The translations under genes were made by a program, and so were the position numbers. DNA of 16,054 bases from Chloroflexota bacterium (lineage in GTDB: Bacteria; Chloroflexota; Dormibacteria; Dormibacterales; Dormibacteraceae), in the NCBI GenBank assembly GCA_005880175.1, contig VBJR01000156.1:2137-18190 (forward strand), given 5' to 3'. This document shows, one piece after another, positions 8,727 to 15,734 of the stretch (its first letter is position 1; each line of letters starts with the position of its first letter). The notes under the pieces were generated by a model, which did not search any database, was not told the DNA's origin, and saw nothing but the letters and a program-made list of their open reading frames with translations.

Positions 8727-8995
8727 CTACATCGGCTGGCGATGGGCGCCTGACTTACGAACCTTGCAGCGCGGCTCGATGTCGAGCGCCGCCAGCGTGG
8801 CCGCGACCGACGGATGGGACAGCCCGACGATCTCGAGGCCGCGCGCCTGCAGCTCGAGCACGACGCCGACCGCCGTTTACCAGCGACCGGGCTGGGGGGG
8901 AGGGCCAGAGCAGACGCACCGCGGACAGCATGCCGTGGTCCGCCGCCGATGCCGACGGCGACAGGCGGATCAGCTCCTCCGCCGACGGACTTGGC
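8727..8995 (-). pseudogene. Frameshifted coding remnant, family unknown
   Basis: Two minus-strand segments look like real protein but sit in different frames. The upstream part (about 8922-8995) reads SAEELIRLSPSASAADHGML and continues with SAVRLLW. The downstream part (8727-8876) reads VVLELQARGLEIVGLSHPSV and then AATLAALDIEPR before a TAG stop, with a TAA just before it in that frame. Both have strongly G/C-ending codons. They look like the end of one gene broken by an indel near 8880, where a C-run also occurs. No ribosome site or start is visible. The decayed state fits the mobile-element-like context upstream. It could instead be two unrelated chance frames. Confidence 0.4.
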
Positions 8996-9026
8996 CACTG
9001 GCCACCGCAGATCGGCGCCCACACAG

Positions 9027-9233
9027 GTGACGCTACTGGCGGCCGAGGTGACGCTACTCCCGGCACAAGCGTCACCCGTGTTCGGGTTCGATCCGAATAC
9101 GGAGGTGACGCTAGTGACGCTGGTGACGCTGTTTTCCCTCCCTTTTCTAGTCATGCCCCCGGAGCCCTCCAACCCTCAAGACGCATCTCGTTTGCAAAGG
9201 GAAGAGAGCCCGACTGAGCGTCACCAGCGTCAC
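9027..9233. repeat. Cluster of eight GTGACGCT / AGCGTCAC octamers
   Basis: The octamer GTGACGCT occurs at 9027-9034, 9048-9055, 9105-9112, 9114-9121 and 9123-9130. Its reverse complement AGCGTCAC occurs at 9068-9075, 9217-9224 and 9226-9233. The first two copies are 21 bases apart. The triple and the final pair have a 9-base period and are oriented against each other. Eight copies in 207 bases is far above chance. Read on the minus strand the triple encodes a SVTSVTSVTSV stretch inside a decayed frame. The cluster could be a protein-binding iteron array, a recombination or replication site, or a low-complexity coding repeat from a lost gene. Confidence 0.8.
9068..9112. repeat. Long imperfect inverted repeat (hairpin) within the octamer cluster
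   Basis: The left arm starts AGCGTCACC and runs into GTGTTCGG; the right arm runs from CCGAATAC to GGTGACGCT. The loop is the 7 bases at 9086-9092. The inner 8-base stem has one G/T wobble, and the outer 9-base stem is perfect, with one extra unpaired base on the left against three on the right. There is no T-run after it, and it lies far from any gene end, so it does not look like an intrinsic terminator. Confidence 0.7.
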
Positions 9234-9526
9234 CTGAACCCGGCCGGCAGCCGGTGGGGGAGGGGGAGGTTCACGGCGGCACGCGGTGGTAGATCGCCCA
9301 TCAGGACGTTGCTCGTCGCGGTGGTCGGACGCGCTGGCAACGTCCGGCGGCCTGGTGCTGATCCGGCCAGGCGTCGACGTGGGCGTGCTGCGCGGCTTGT
9401 AAGTGGTCGTCCTGGTGGCCGGGCGGGGAGGGTCGCGATCCCTACCGTCGGTGCTCGAGGTCGGTCAGGCGAGCTGCGCCCAGCGTACCCATGGAGTTCG
9501 AGAGCCGCGTTCCTGGACGTCGCCCA
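9234..9526. other. Stretch with no supported gene
   Basis: Only short overlapping frames are present. A plus-strand segment ending at a TAA at 9400-9402 reads DALATSGGLVLIRPGVDVGV and could be a gene tail, but it has no start and no recognised family. Nothing else is supportable here. Confidence 0.3.
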
Positions 9527-9620
9527 GAATCCATCCGGACCCGCGATGACAAGTAGCTCAACGGCCGTCGGCGAACTGCTCGAACACAGCCCGTACGTCG
9601 GGCGGCGGGGCCAGGAAAAG
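9527..9620 (-). pseudogene. Decayed short coding motif, copy A
   Basis: On the minus strand this reads FLAPPPDVRAVFEQFADGR and then a stop. The continuing match IAGPDGF is found in another frame (VELLVIAGPDGFW), so a frameshift separates the halves. The same motif occurs at 15170-15260 (FLASPPDVRAVLDHLDD, then IAGPSGF) and in part near 15876-15920. The DNA itself is similar: the first 21 bases of copies A and B differ at only two positions, and both contain ACGTCGGGCGGCG. The parent protein is not recognised. Confidence 0.5.
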
Positions 9621-9622
9621 AG

Positions 9623-9797
9623 TTCGAATAGTGTCCCGGGCGGCCGACCATCTTTCGCTTGACTCGCCATTTCGAGCCGATCTGTATTCGAAAGAGAGAG
9701 TTCGAACGCGCCTGGCGATCAACCAACCAGATTTCAGCGGCGGCGGCGAACGAGGCGGATTTCGTATTCGGCAATAGCCTCAACAACCAAGTTCGAA
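9623..9797. repeat. Cluster of TTCGAA palindromes in a lower-GC stretch
   Basis: TTCGAA occurs at 9623-9628, 9687-9692, 9701-9706 and 9792-9797, with a fifth at 10171-10176. Two are preceded by GAG (GAGTTCGAA). The surrounding 200 bases are visibly more A/T-rich than the rest of the window. No open gene with a ribosome site is seen. This may be an operator-like cluster or a compositional feature of foreign DNA. T-arm resemblance was checked and no tRNA cloverleaf is present. Confidence 0.45.
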
Positions 9798-9857
9798 TTT
9801 GACATCGAACGGCTCCACGTCAGCGACGACGGCCGAGCTCACCACCGCAGTGGTCGA

Positions 9858-10088
9858 GTGGTTCATGTCGTTGGGCATTGCGCCCTCGCAGGCATGCCGC
9901 TCGACACGAGCCTGCGTGCTCAGAGCGGCCTCGGCGGGGTGGACCACCCGATGTCGGGCCGCGCCCGGCTCGTCCATGAGCGGAACGAGCTCACCACCGC
10001 CCAGCGCACGATCCTCCACGCGTTGGCCCTCGACGAACCGCCCCGTTTCTTCCATCTCGAAGCTGCCGACTCCACCGAGTCCGCCTGA
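9858..10088 (+). pseudogene. Plus-strand coding remnant, possible transposase C-terminus
   Basis: A 76-residue open frame begins with GTG but has no ribosome site. Its last part, NELTTAQRTILHALALDEPP followed by RFFHLEA, resembles the tails of some actinobacterial transposases from memory, and codons are strongly G/C-ending. It stops just before the convergent solute-binding-protein gene. An antisense frame (10055-9780, starting ATG) has similar codon statistics, so the strand is uncertain. The likeliest reading is the leftover 3' end of an insertion element. Confidence 0.3.
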
Positions 10089-10189
10089 ACTCGATCCTCA
10101 CGTCCCGACCGGACCCTAGGCTAGGTACACGCGCGAGTTCCAACTGCGGACGGCGGGTCCGACGGATCAATTCGAACGGCGGACGTCCG

Positions 10190-11419
10190 TCAGCCGCTGC
10201 CCGCCTGGATGGCGTCGATCTGGCGCTGGGCGGCAGCTAGTGCTTGGGCCGGTGTTGCTCGGTCGTTCATGGCCTCAGCGAGCTGGGACTGGAGCGCGTC
10301 GGACACCTCCGGGTACCTCGACGTGGCCGGCCGCGGCGTCGCGTAGCGGAATACCTCTGGCTCCATCCGGTAGTACGGCGCTTGCCGGAACAGGCCGCTC
10401 TTCTCCTGATACGCATCGACCACACCCGGCGGATTGCCGGCGCTGACGGCCCTGTTCACCTGGACGCCGGTTCGCAGCAGGTACTCGATCAGCTTGTAGG
10501 CTTCGTCGGGGTGCTGGGATCGCGCGTTGATGACGAGGTCCCATCCTCCGAGCGCGGCCTGCGGCTGGCCGCCCTCGACGGCCGGGAAGGGCATCCACGC
10601 GGTCTTCCCGGCCACGACCGACGTGGGCGGGGGCGCCTCAGCGTCGGCGTACACAAATGGCCAGTCGATGGCGAACGCGGCCTGTCCGGTGACGAACGCA
10701 TCCCTGACCTCGTTCTCCTGCCACCTCGTCACGTCGGGCGGCGCGACATGCTGCGTGTAGACGAGGTCGTGCATGAACTGTAGGACAGAGACGTTCTGCG
10801 GGCTGTCCAGGTGTTTCAGGTCCACCGTTCCGCCGAAGTCGATGAAGTCGGTGACGAGGCCCTCGAATTTCATTGCCTCGAACGCAAGCCCGTACTTGAT
10901 CCCCGCCCGCTGGGCTGCGCGGGCCTCGTCCACGAGCTGCCCCGGCGTCGAGGGCCGGTCCAAGCCGAGGTCGGTCCGGTAGAAGAGGCCTTCGGCGTCG
11001 ATGAACCACGGGAGCGCGTACAGCCGGCCGCCGAAGCTGGCGGCGGCGTATTGCGTGGGGTAAAACCTGGACTTGTCGGGATGGAACCCGTCCAGCGGCA
11101 GGATCCAGCCGTTCTTGACGAGCGTACCGATCCAGACTACGTCCGACGAGATCACGTCCGGGTACGGGATGCCGTCTCCGAGCTTGCCCGCGAGCTGCAC
11201 GTAGGCGAGGTTCGAGGCCGGCGACATCTGGAGGATGTTGACCCGAATGCGCGGGTTCTCCCGTTCGAACGCCCGCACCTCGCGCACGGTGGCGGTGTAC
11301 CCGGCGCCGGTTCCAGTCGCGGTGAATCCGATGGTGACGGTGCTGGCGTTCGTCCAGGGCCCGACCGAGCATCCGGTCAGCGTGAGCACAGCGACCACCG
11401 CGATCGTCCGACCAAGCAT
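10190..11419 (-). CDS. Extracellular solute-binding lipoprotein (type-2 PBP fold, family 1-like)
   Basis: A 409-residue secreted lipoprotein of the kind that captures sugars or oligosaccharides for ABC importers. A short signal peptide with hydrophobic core TIAVVAVLTLTGC ends in an LTGC lipobox, with Cys17 as the lipidation site. Typical family features follow: VTIGFTATGTG, a FERENPRIRVN helix-strand, DVISSDVVWI, a GGRLYALPWFIDAEGLFYR segment, GQAAFAIDWPF and the C-terminal GGWDLVINARSQHPDEAYKL helix. The start at 11419 is preferred over a frame-internal Met at 11443 because GGAGGAGG lies six bases before it and the upstream gene's TAG ends only two bases away. It is the last gene of the operon. 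No permease or nucleotide-binding subunit accompanies it, so transport is not supported by context and it may act as a ligand sensor. Ligand unknown. Confidence 0.85.
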   Translation of the reverse strand: MLGRTIAVVAVLTLTGCSVGPWTNASTVTIGFTATGTGAGYTATVREVRAFERENPRIRVNILQMSPASNLAYVQLAGKLGDGIPYPDVISSDVVWIGTLVKNGWILPLDGFHPDKSRFYPTQYAAASFGGRLYALPWFIDAEGLFYRTDLGLDRPSTPGQLVDEARAAQRAGIKYGLAFEAMKFEGLVTDFIDFGGTVDLKHLDSPQNVSVLQFMHDLVYTQHVAPPDVTRWQENEVRDAFVTGQAAFAIDWPFVYADAEAPPPTSVVAGKTAWMPFPAVEGGQPQAALGGWDLVINARSQHPDEAYKLIEYLLRTGVQVNRAVSAGNPPGVVDAYQEKSGLFRQAPYYRMEPEVFRYATPRPATSRYPEVSDALQSQLAEAMNDRATPAQALAAAQRQIDAIQAGSG

Positions 11420-11421
11420 CG

Positions 11422-12966
11422 CTAGCCTCCTCCCTGGGGGCAAGCCAGGGCGGCTGACGGCGGCACCTGTGGCGATGCCACGATCATCCTCTTGACCGTT
11501 CCGTCGAACTGCATCTGGACCACGGCGACGGGCAGATACACCCGGTCGCCGCAGTTGTCAAGATCGATCGAGCCGCTCGCGCTCGCGATGGCGTTGCTAC
11601 CGCCGAGGTGGAACAGACCGCTGGCCACGATGTCCACCTTCACCGGGCCGATCGCCTGGATGTTGAACACAACCTGGATGGCCGTCCACACCGCGTCGCC
11701 GCCGACGAGTGCTTGGCCGTCGTCGAGGGTCTCGCCTCGGAAGCTCTTGTCGAACGTGTCGCGGAAGTCGGGAAACAGCTTGGGGACTGGCAGACCGCCA
11801 TACGCCCACTCGGCCGGCAGCGTTCGGCCCGCGTAGTTGACGAGCACCGAGCCATGGGGCTTCAGCTTGGAGAGGTACGCCATGTCGTCCGACTCGTTGG
11901 CCGCGTCGGGCCCGGTGACGATCTCGTAGGGGCCGAGGCAGTTGTTGGCCGCCAGCTGCTCGACGAAGCCTTCCAGCTCGGGCTCGCGTCCTGCGAAGAA
12001 GATGAGCGCCTGATCGGATCCCATGACCGTCCCCTGCGTGTTCGTCGGGCGGCAGAGGTTGCGGTCGTTTCTCATGAGTCGAAAGTCTCCGGTGGGATCG
12101 TTCGCGGAGTTGAACGGCTCGCGCGCCAGGGAGCCGTCGCGCCACTGCTGGGCGAACTCGTTCGCCAGCTCGTTCGCGTAGACGTCGGTCTTGTCTACGT
12201 CGTAGACGAGAACCGCGTCGCGCGCTCGCGGTCGCTCGTACGCTACCCCGGCCGCTACCTCGACGCTGGCCGGCATGGAGACGGTCGCCAGGCCCTTGGC
12301 GACGAGGTCGCCGGAGGTCGCCATCGCGCCCACGATCGGAATGTGCTCATCGTGCAGAGCGAGCACCTCCTCGCTTGTGGCCGCCGACGGCAGACCGAGC
12401 CCGGTGACCGCCACGAGTTGGTCGGACCCGTGCACACGCCTCGCCAACTCGCCAACCACGAACGGCCACTGCTCGTCGCCGACGCCGTCATTGGCAATCA
12501 GGAGCCGGATGAGCGGGCTGCCGTGCGTGGTGGAGTCGGGTCGGTTGGCCAGCATCTGCGCGACGTAGGCGCCCTCCAGTTGGCGCCTGACGGCGGAGAT
12601 GGTCGCACCGCCCGCCAGCGGCGTCATCGCGCCCAGGTAGGCGACGCTGACGTACGCGCTGTGCTGGTCGCGCACCCAGGCGTTCTGAGCTCTGATCTTG
12701 GATTCCACTTCCCCCAGGCCCGGCGAGTAGCCGTATTCGCCGTCCGTGACGCCCACGCACTCGCTGGCGGGACCCATCCTGACCACGCCTGGCGCGCAGC
12801 TCCCCAGGGTGGCAGGCTTGACCAGGGCTCTGAACGCAGCGCCCGTGCCGACGGCGGCAAGGAGACCCGCGATGGCGACCGCGACGTATCGACGCCAGCG
12901 GCCGGGCGGTGGCGGTAGCGGGTACGGCGGACTCACCCAGGCGCCGCGCGGCTGCCGAGCGCTCAC
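11422..12966 (-). CDS. Membrane-anchored type-1 periplasmic-binding-fold protein (LivK-like)
   Basis: A 514-residue protein related to branched-chain amino-acid-type binding proteins of ABC importers. A Pro-rich cytoplasmic N-terminus (PPYPLPPPPGRWRR) precedes one membrane helix at about 27-44, with no lipobox or clear cleavage site, so it is probably tethered facing outward. Next come a Cys pair (57 and 70), a VGVTDGEYGY motif, and a type-1 PBP architecture: PLIRLLIANDG, ATSEEVLALHDEHIPIVGAM, ARDAVLVYDVDKTDVYANEL, a YEIVTGPDAA segment and a C-terminal ASGSIDLDNCGDRVYLPVAV segment. The chosen start is a GTG whose last two bases plus the next base pair form the preceding gene's TGA (GTGA, 4-base overlap), giving translational coupling. 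An in-frame ATG at 12999 would add 11 residues. With no permease nearby, a sensory role with the NTPase is more likely than import; this is inference. Confidence 0.82.
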   Translation of the reverse strand: MSARQPRGAWVSPPYPLPPPPGRWRRYVAVAIAGLLAAVGTGAAFRALVKPATLGSCAPGVVRMGPASECVGVTDGEYGYSPGLGEVESKIRAQNAWVRDQHSAYVSVAYLGAMTPLAGGATISAVRRQLEGAYVAQMLANRPDSTTHGSPLIRLLIANDGVGDEQWPFVVGELARRVHGSDQLVAVTGLGLPSAATSEEVLALHDEHIPIVGAMATSGDLVAKGLATVSMPASVEVAAGVAYERPRARDAVLVYDVDKTDVYANELANEFAQQWRDGSLAREPFNSANDPTGDFRLMRNDRNLCRPTNTQGTVMGSDQALIFFAGREPELEGFVEQLAANNCLGPYEIVTGPDAANESDDMAYLSKLKPHGSVLVNYAGRTLPAEWAYGGLPVPKLFPDFRDTFDKSFRGETLDDGQALVGGDAVWTAIQVVFNIQAIGPVKVDIVASGLFHLGGSNAIASASGSIDLDNCGDRVYLPVAVVQMQFDGTVKRMIVASPQVPPSAALACPQGGG

Positions 12967-15017
12967 GCTCGCGCCCCAGGGTCCAGCACGTGCTGCCACG
13001 AGTCCGCCTGACGGTAGAGCGCGACGAACGCCGGCCTGGTCAGTCTCGCCACTGCCAGGTCGGCCAGTCGCTCGAACTGGCGCCTGATCCTCGGCGCCAG
13101 CGTCAGCTCAGGGTCGCCCAGCGGGTCTTCGATGACCCAGCGGCACGCGACCAGCAGGCAGAGAACCTCGTCGATGTCGTCCCTTTCCACGTCTCCGGCG
13201 TCGATGGTGTCCTTGACGAGGGTGGCGACCCTGTCCTCCGGCCCGCCGGCGTACGGCAGGCATGGTGCCGAGGCGATCGCCTTGAATCGACCGAGCCACG
13301 GACCGACGTCGGCCGTCAGAAGCAGCGCCTTGAGGTGCTTCACTACAGGGCCCAGCCGGCCTAGAGCGAGTTCGTGATAGCACACGCGGTCCGACAGGTC
13401 GTCCAGCTCGCGCCTCCTCTCGTCATCGAGGTCGGGCCGGCCCTCCAGCGCCTCGAGCCGCAGCTCGTAGTCCGCGCGCAGCCGCTCGCTCGCGTCGTCC
13501 CAGGCGGCCCGATCACGCGCCAGCTCGCGGAGGAGCAGACGGCGGAGCAGAGGGTGAAGACCGGGGTTGACACCAGCCTGCATCCAGGACCTGAGAGTCA
13601 CATCCTCTAGCAGCGGATCGGGCGGCGCCGTGCCGGACAGGCGTGCCATCCGAACGATCTGGCCGACATCGGCCGCGGGCGACCACCGGATCAGCAGCTC
13701 GCGTCTGACGGCGTCCACACCGCGCAGCAGGTGGTCAAGCGCGCGGTGTGCCACCGTGTCTTCGGAAGCGGCGTGCCGGTCCGCGGCGCCGTACGCCTTC
13801 GGAGCCGGTAGGTCCAAGAGCTGCCGGAGGTCCAGCGGCTCTCCCCCGGCCAGCCGGCGCTCCCGGACCGCGTCGACTAGGAGCGCGACCATCCATGGGT
13901 GGCCTGCCGTGAGGCGGTGGACCAGCTCGGACAGATGGGGCACGTCGCCGGCGCCAGCGGCCACGACGTCGGCAACCTCGTCCGGGGTCAGCCCTCGCAG
14001 GCGGATGCCGAACCGTGACGACCGCTCCTCGGCCCAGGCGGTCTGGCGCCTGGCCCAATCTGCGAGCGTGAGCGTCGTCGTCTCCGCCTCAGGGGTCAGG
14101 TCGTCGTCGCTCGCCTGTCCGCTGGTCGCAACGATCGCGAGCGGCAGGCTCCCCTCGGCTCCGTGACGGCGGCGCCGGGCTCCCACCAACAGACCGAGGA
14201 ACCTGTGGCCCCACTCGCTGTGGACGTCATCGAACAGAGCGATCGCGTTGAGCGTCCTGTGGGACGCCCAGCGCTCGTCGCTGAACGCCGCCTGGAGATC
14301 GGCGAGGAACGCCTCGCAGAGCGTCCGCTCCATCTCGCCCGCGCCGGTGTGCTTCAGGTCGACCAGCGCGTCGAGGTAGTCGCCTCCGTCCACGTTCCGG
14401 TACCAGGTCTTGACCGCGGCCAGGCGGCGCCGCCGCCGCGGCAGCGCCCACAGCAGCCTCGCAAGCGTGAGTAGCAGGTTGCCGGCCTGCCACAGGAAAC
14501 TGAACGACAGGCGGAACCGCACGTGCCCGCTCGTGTCGACCTCGAACTCAAGTACAGACTCCTGGTCCGGCACGCCTTCCGGAGGTCGGACCGCGCTGGC
14601 GAGGAAGTACTCATCCAGCCGGCGCCGGATCTGCCCGCGCGCGTTGTCGACGTCGTCGTCGAGCGGATTGCCGTCCACCAGTAGCGCGGCGGCGAGGCGC
14701 GGGAATGCGATGCGGCCGTACTGTCGGCGCCTGACGCCAAGCTGGCGCCGCAGCGAGATCAGTACGTCTCGGGTCGTCTCCGCCCGGTCGTTGCCGAAGT
14801 CGACCCAGGCGTTCGGCACCAGTCGGCACCGGCTCTGGATCTCACGCAGCAACTCGGTCTTCCCGCTTCCTCTCGGGCCGGCCAGCAGGATGACCGGCAA
14901 GTCGGCGTCCTGGTTCCCATTCGGCCGGCTCTTCAGGCATTCATGGACGAGGCCGCCGTCGGCGACGAGGGGCCTGCGGTACAACCAGCGCCGCCAGACG
15001 TAAGATGCAGCCACCAA
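12963..15017 (-). CDS. STAND-like P-loop NTPase with hydrophobic insertion
   Basis: A 684-residue signalling-type ATPase, probably cytoplasmic or membrane-associated. The Walker A motif GPRGSGKT is at 47-54, a Walker B-like strand IALFDD at 259-264, a sensor-like strand LAIVATSG at 293-300, and a STAND-type GxP motif in AGHPWMVALL at 371-380. Winged-helix-like and helical regions follow (HPLLRRLLLRELA near 488-500), then a long alpha-helical C-terminus. Between Walker A and B lies a hydrophobic stretch (about 171-193, FLWQAGNLLLTLARLLWALP) followed by RRRRR, a possible membrane anchor reminiscent of KAP-type NTPases. The start is TTG at 15017, nine bases after GGAGGTGA; the next codon GTG (15014) is an alternative. 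It is first in an operon with two binding proteins. STAND proteins usually switch state on ligand sensing; the partner and output are unknown. KAP or another AAA-type family is the main alternative. Confidence 0.75.
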   Translation of the reverse strand: MVAASYVWRRWLYRRPLVADGGLVHECLKSRPNGNQDADLPVILLAGPRGSGKTELLREIQSRCRLVPNAWVDFGNDRAETTRDVLISLRRQLGVRRRQYGRIAFPRLAAALLVDGNPLDDDVDNARGQIRRRLDEYFLASAVRPPEGVPDQESVLEFEVDTSGHVRFRLSFSFLWQAGNLLLTLARLLWALPRRRRRLAAVKTWYRNVDGGDYLDALVDLKHTGAGEMERTLCEAFLADLQAAFSDERWASHRTLNAIALFDDVHSEWGHRFLGLLVGARRRRHGAEGSLPLAIVATSGQASDDDLTPEAETTTLTLADWARRQTAWAEERSSRFGIRLRGLTPDEVADVVAAGAGDVPHLSELVHRLTAGHPWMVALLVDAVRERRLAGGEPLDLRQLLDLPAPKAYGAADRHAASEDTVAHRALDHLLRGVDAVRRELLIRWSPAADVGQIVRMARLSGTAPPDPLLEDVTLRSWMQAGVNPGLHPLLRRLLLRELARDRAAWDDASERLRADYELRLEALEGRPDLDDERRRELDDLSDRVCYHELALGRLGPVVKHLKALLLTADVGPWLGRFKAIASAPCLPYAGGPEDRVATLVKDTIDAGDVERDDIDEVLCLLVACRWVIEDPLGDPELTLAPRIRRQFERLADLAVARLTRPAFVALYRQADSWQHVLDPGARA

Positions 15018-15069
15018 TCGAGTCCCTCACCTCCACCTCCGCTCTGCCAGCCACCCGGGGCGACCTCGC

Positions 15070-15098
15070 ATGGTAACGGAGGGCACCGGGTGTCGCAA
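15070..15098 (-). promoter_or_regulatory. Predicted sigma70-type promoter of the NTPase operon
   Basis: On the minus strand TTGCGA (15098-15093) and TACCAT (15075-15070) are separated by exactly 17 bases. Each matches four of six consensus bases. Transcription would start near 15063, leaving a leader of about 45 bases with a GGAGGTGGAGGTGA ribosome site before the TTG start. The call rests on sequence only, and one match like this is easily found by chance. Confidence 0.35.
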
Positions 15099-15169
15099 GC
15101 GCGAGGCAAGGTGAGTAGGTCAGCGCTTGGTGGACGCTGGTTGTGCCGTCCACTGCGTCCCTGTAGCCG

Positions 15170-15260
15170 GAATCCACTCGGACCCGCGATCGGCGGCACC
15201 CAAGCCTTGTCGTCGAGGTGATCGAGCACCGCCCGGACGTCGGGCGGCGAGGCCAGAAAG
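15170..15260 (-). pseudogene. Decayed short coding motif, copy B
   Basis: The minus strand reads FLASPPDVRAVLDHLDDKAW, then VPPIAGPSGFR, in one open frame that continues past 15120 without a recognisable domain. It is the least damaged of three related stretches (see 9527-9620 and 15735-15930). No ribosome site or start supports it as an active gene. It sits between the operon promoter and the start of the IS21-like remnant. Confidence 0.45.
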
Positions 15261-15267
15261 GGTCCCG

Positions 15268-15650
15268 ATGACGCTGGACGACGCCGACAAGTTCGCATCG
15301 TCGGGCACACTGGGCCAGATCAGGGCCGGGCGGCATGTGATCTGGGTCGATCAGCCGGGCTCGAGCGTGGCGTGGGAGCTGGACGGGCTGGCGGTCGCCG
15401 GCGGCCGGCGCTCGGTCCGGGTCACCAGCGGGCAGGTAGGGGCCGAGGAACGAGACGCCGGCCGCTCGACGACCTCGGCCAGCGCCGCGCCGAGCGGCGC
15501 CTGCAGGAGGCCGGCTTCCCCACCCAAGCGCCTGGAGGACTTCAATTCGAGCAGTCCGCGGTCAAGGCCGCTCAGCTCCATCAGCTCGTCAAGGGCGAGT
15601 ACATCGCCCGCGCCGAGAACGTGATCTTCATCGGCGACTCATGGGGCCGG
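15268..15650 (+). pseudogene. IS21-like remnant (transposase tail plus broken IstB)
   Basis: From ATG 15268 the frame reads TLDDADKFASSGTLGQIRAG and RHVIWVDQ, resembling the beta-barrel tail of IS21/IS481-type transposases. From about 15490 another frame reads AERRLQEAGFPTQ, then in the first frame KRLEDF, then back to FEQSAVKAAQLHQLVKGEY and ENVIFIGDSWG. This is the IstB helper-ATPase pattern (EAGFP...LEDF.F...ENVIFIGDSGTGKTH) with at least two frameshifts. It is lost exactly at the Walker A motif, where WGRPL replaces GTGKT. It cannot encode a working transposition helper. The IstB part is fairly sure; the first part is less so. Confidence 0.6.
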
Positions 15651-15734
15651 CCCCTCATGCCCTCGTACCCGCCGGAAGTGGACCCAGGTTACCGGATGCA
15701 GGGCTCCCTGCTCGCGCAGACCTGCTGGCAGAGA

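Noticed and set aside
8648..9172. N-terminal extension of the Hcp frame to an ATG at 9172
   Set aside because: The extension is low-complexity, spans the octamer repeats and a broken gene in other frames, and the AAGGAGT site points to the inner ATG.
9027..9233. CRISPR array
   Set aside because: Repeats are 8 bases, irregularly spaced and in both orientations, with no spacer-repeat periodicity.
9687..9706. tRNA suggested by TTCGAA T-loop-like sequence
   Set aside because: Flanking bases do not form a T-stem and no acceptor or anticodon arm can be drawn.
9442..9786. A 114-codon minus-strand frame
   Set aside because: No ribosome site or family features, and it crosses the frameshifted motif copy A in a wrong frame.
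10120..10189. Terminator for the operon at the CGGACGTCCG palindrome just past the stop
   Set aside because: The palindrome is only 10 bases without a loop and has no T-run after it on the minus strand.
10190..12966. A complete ABC import system
   Set aside because: Two binding proteins are present, but no multi-pass permease and no ABC signature (LSGGQ-type) ATPase; the adjacent ATPase is STAND-like.
12964..12999. ATG at 12999 as the start of the type-1 binding protein
   Set aside because: It would overlap the upstream gene by 37 bases without a good ribosome site; the GTGA overlap start is more typical.
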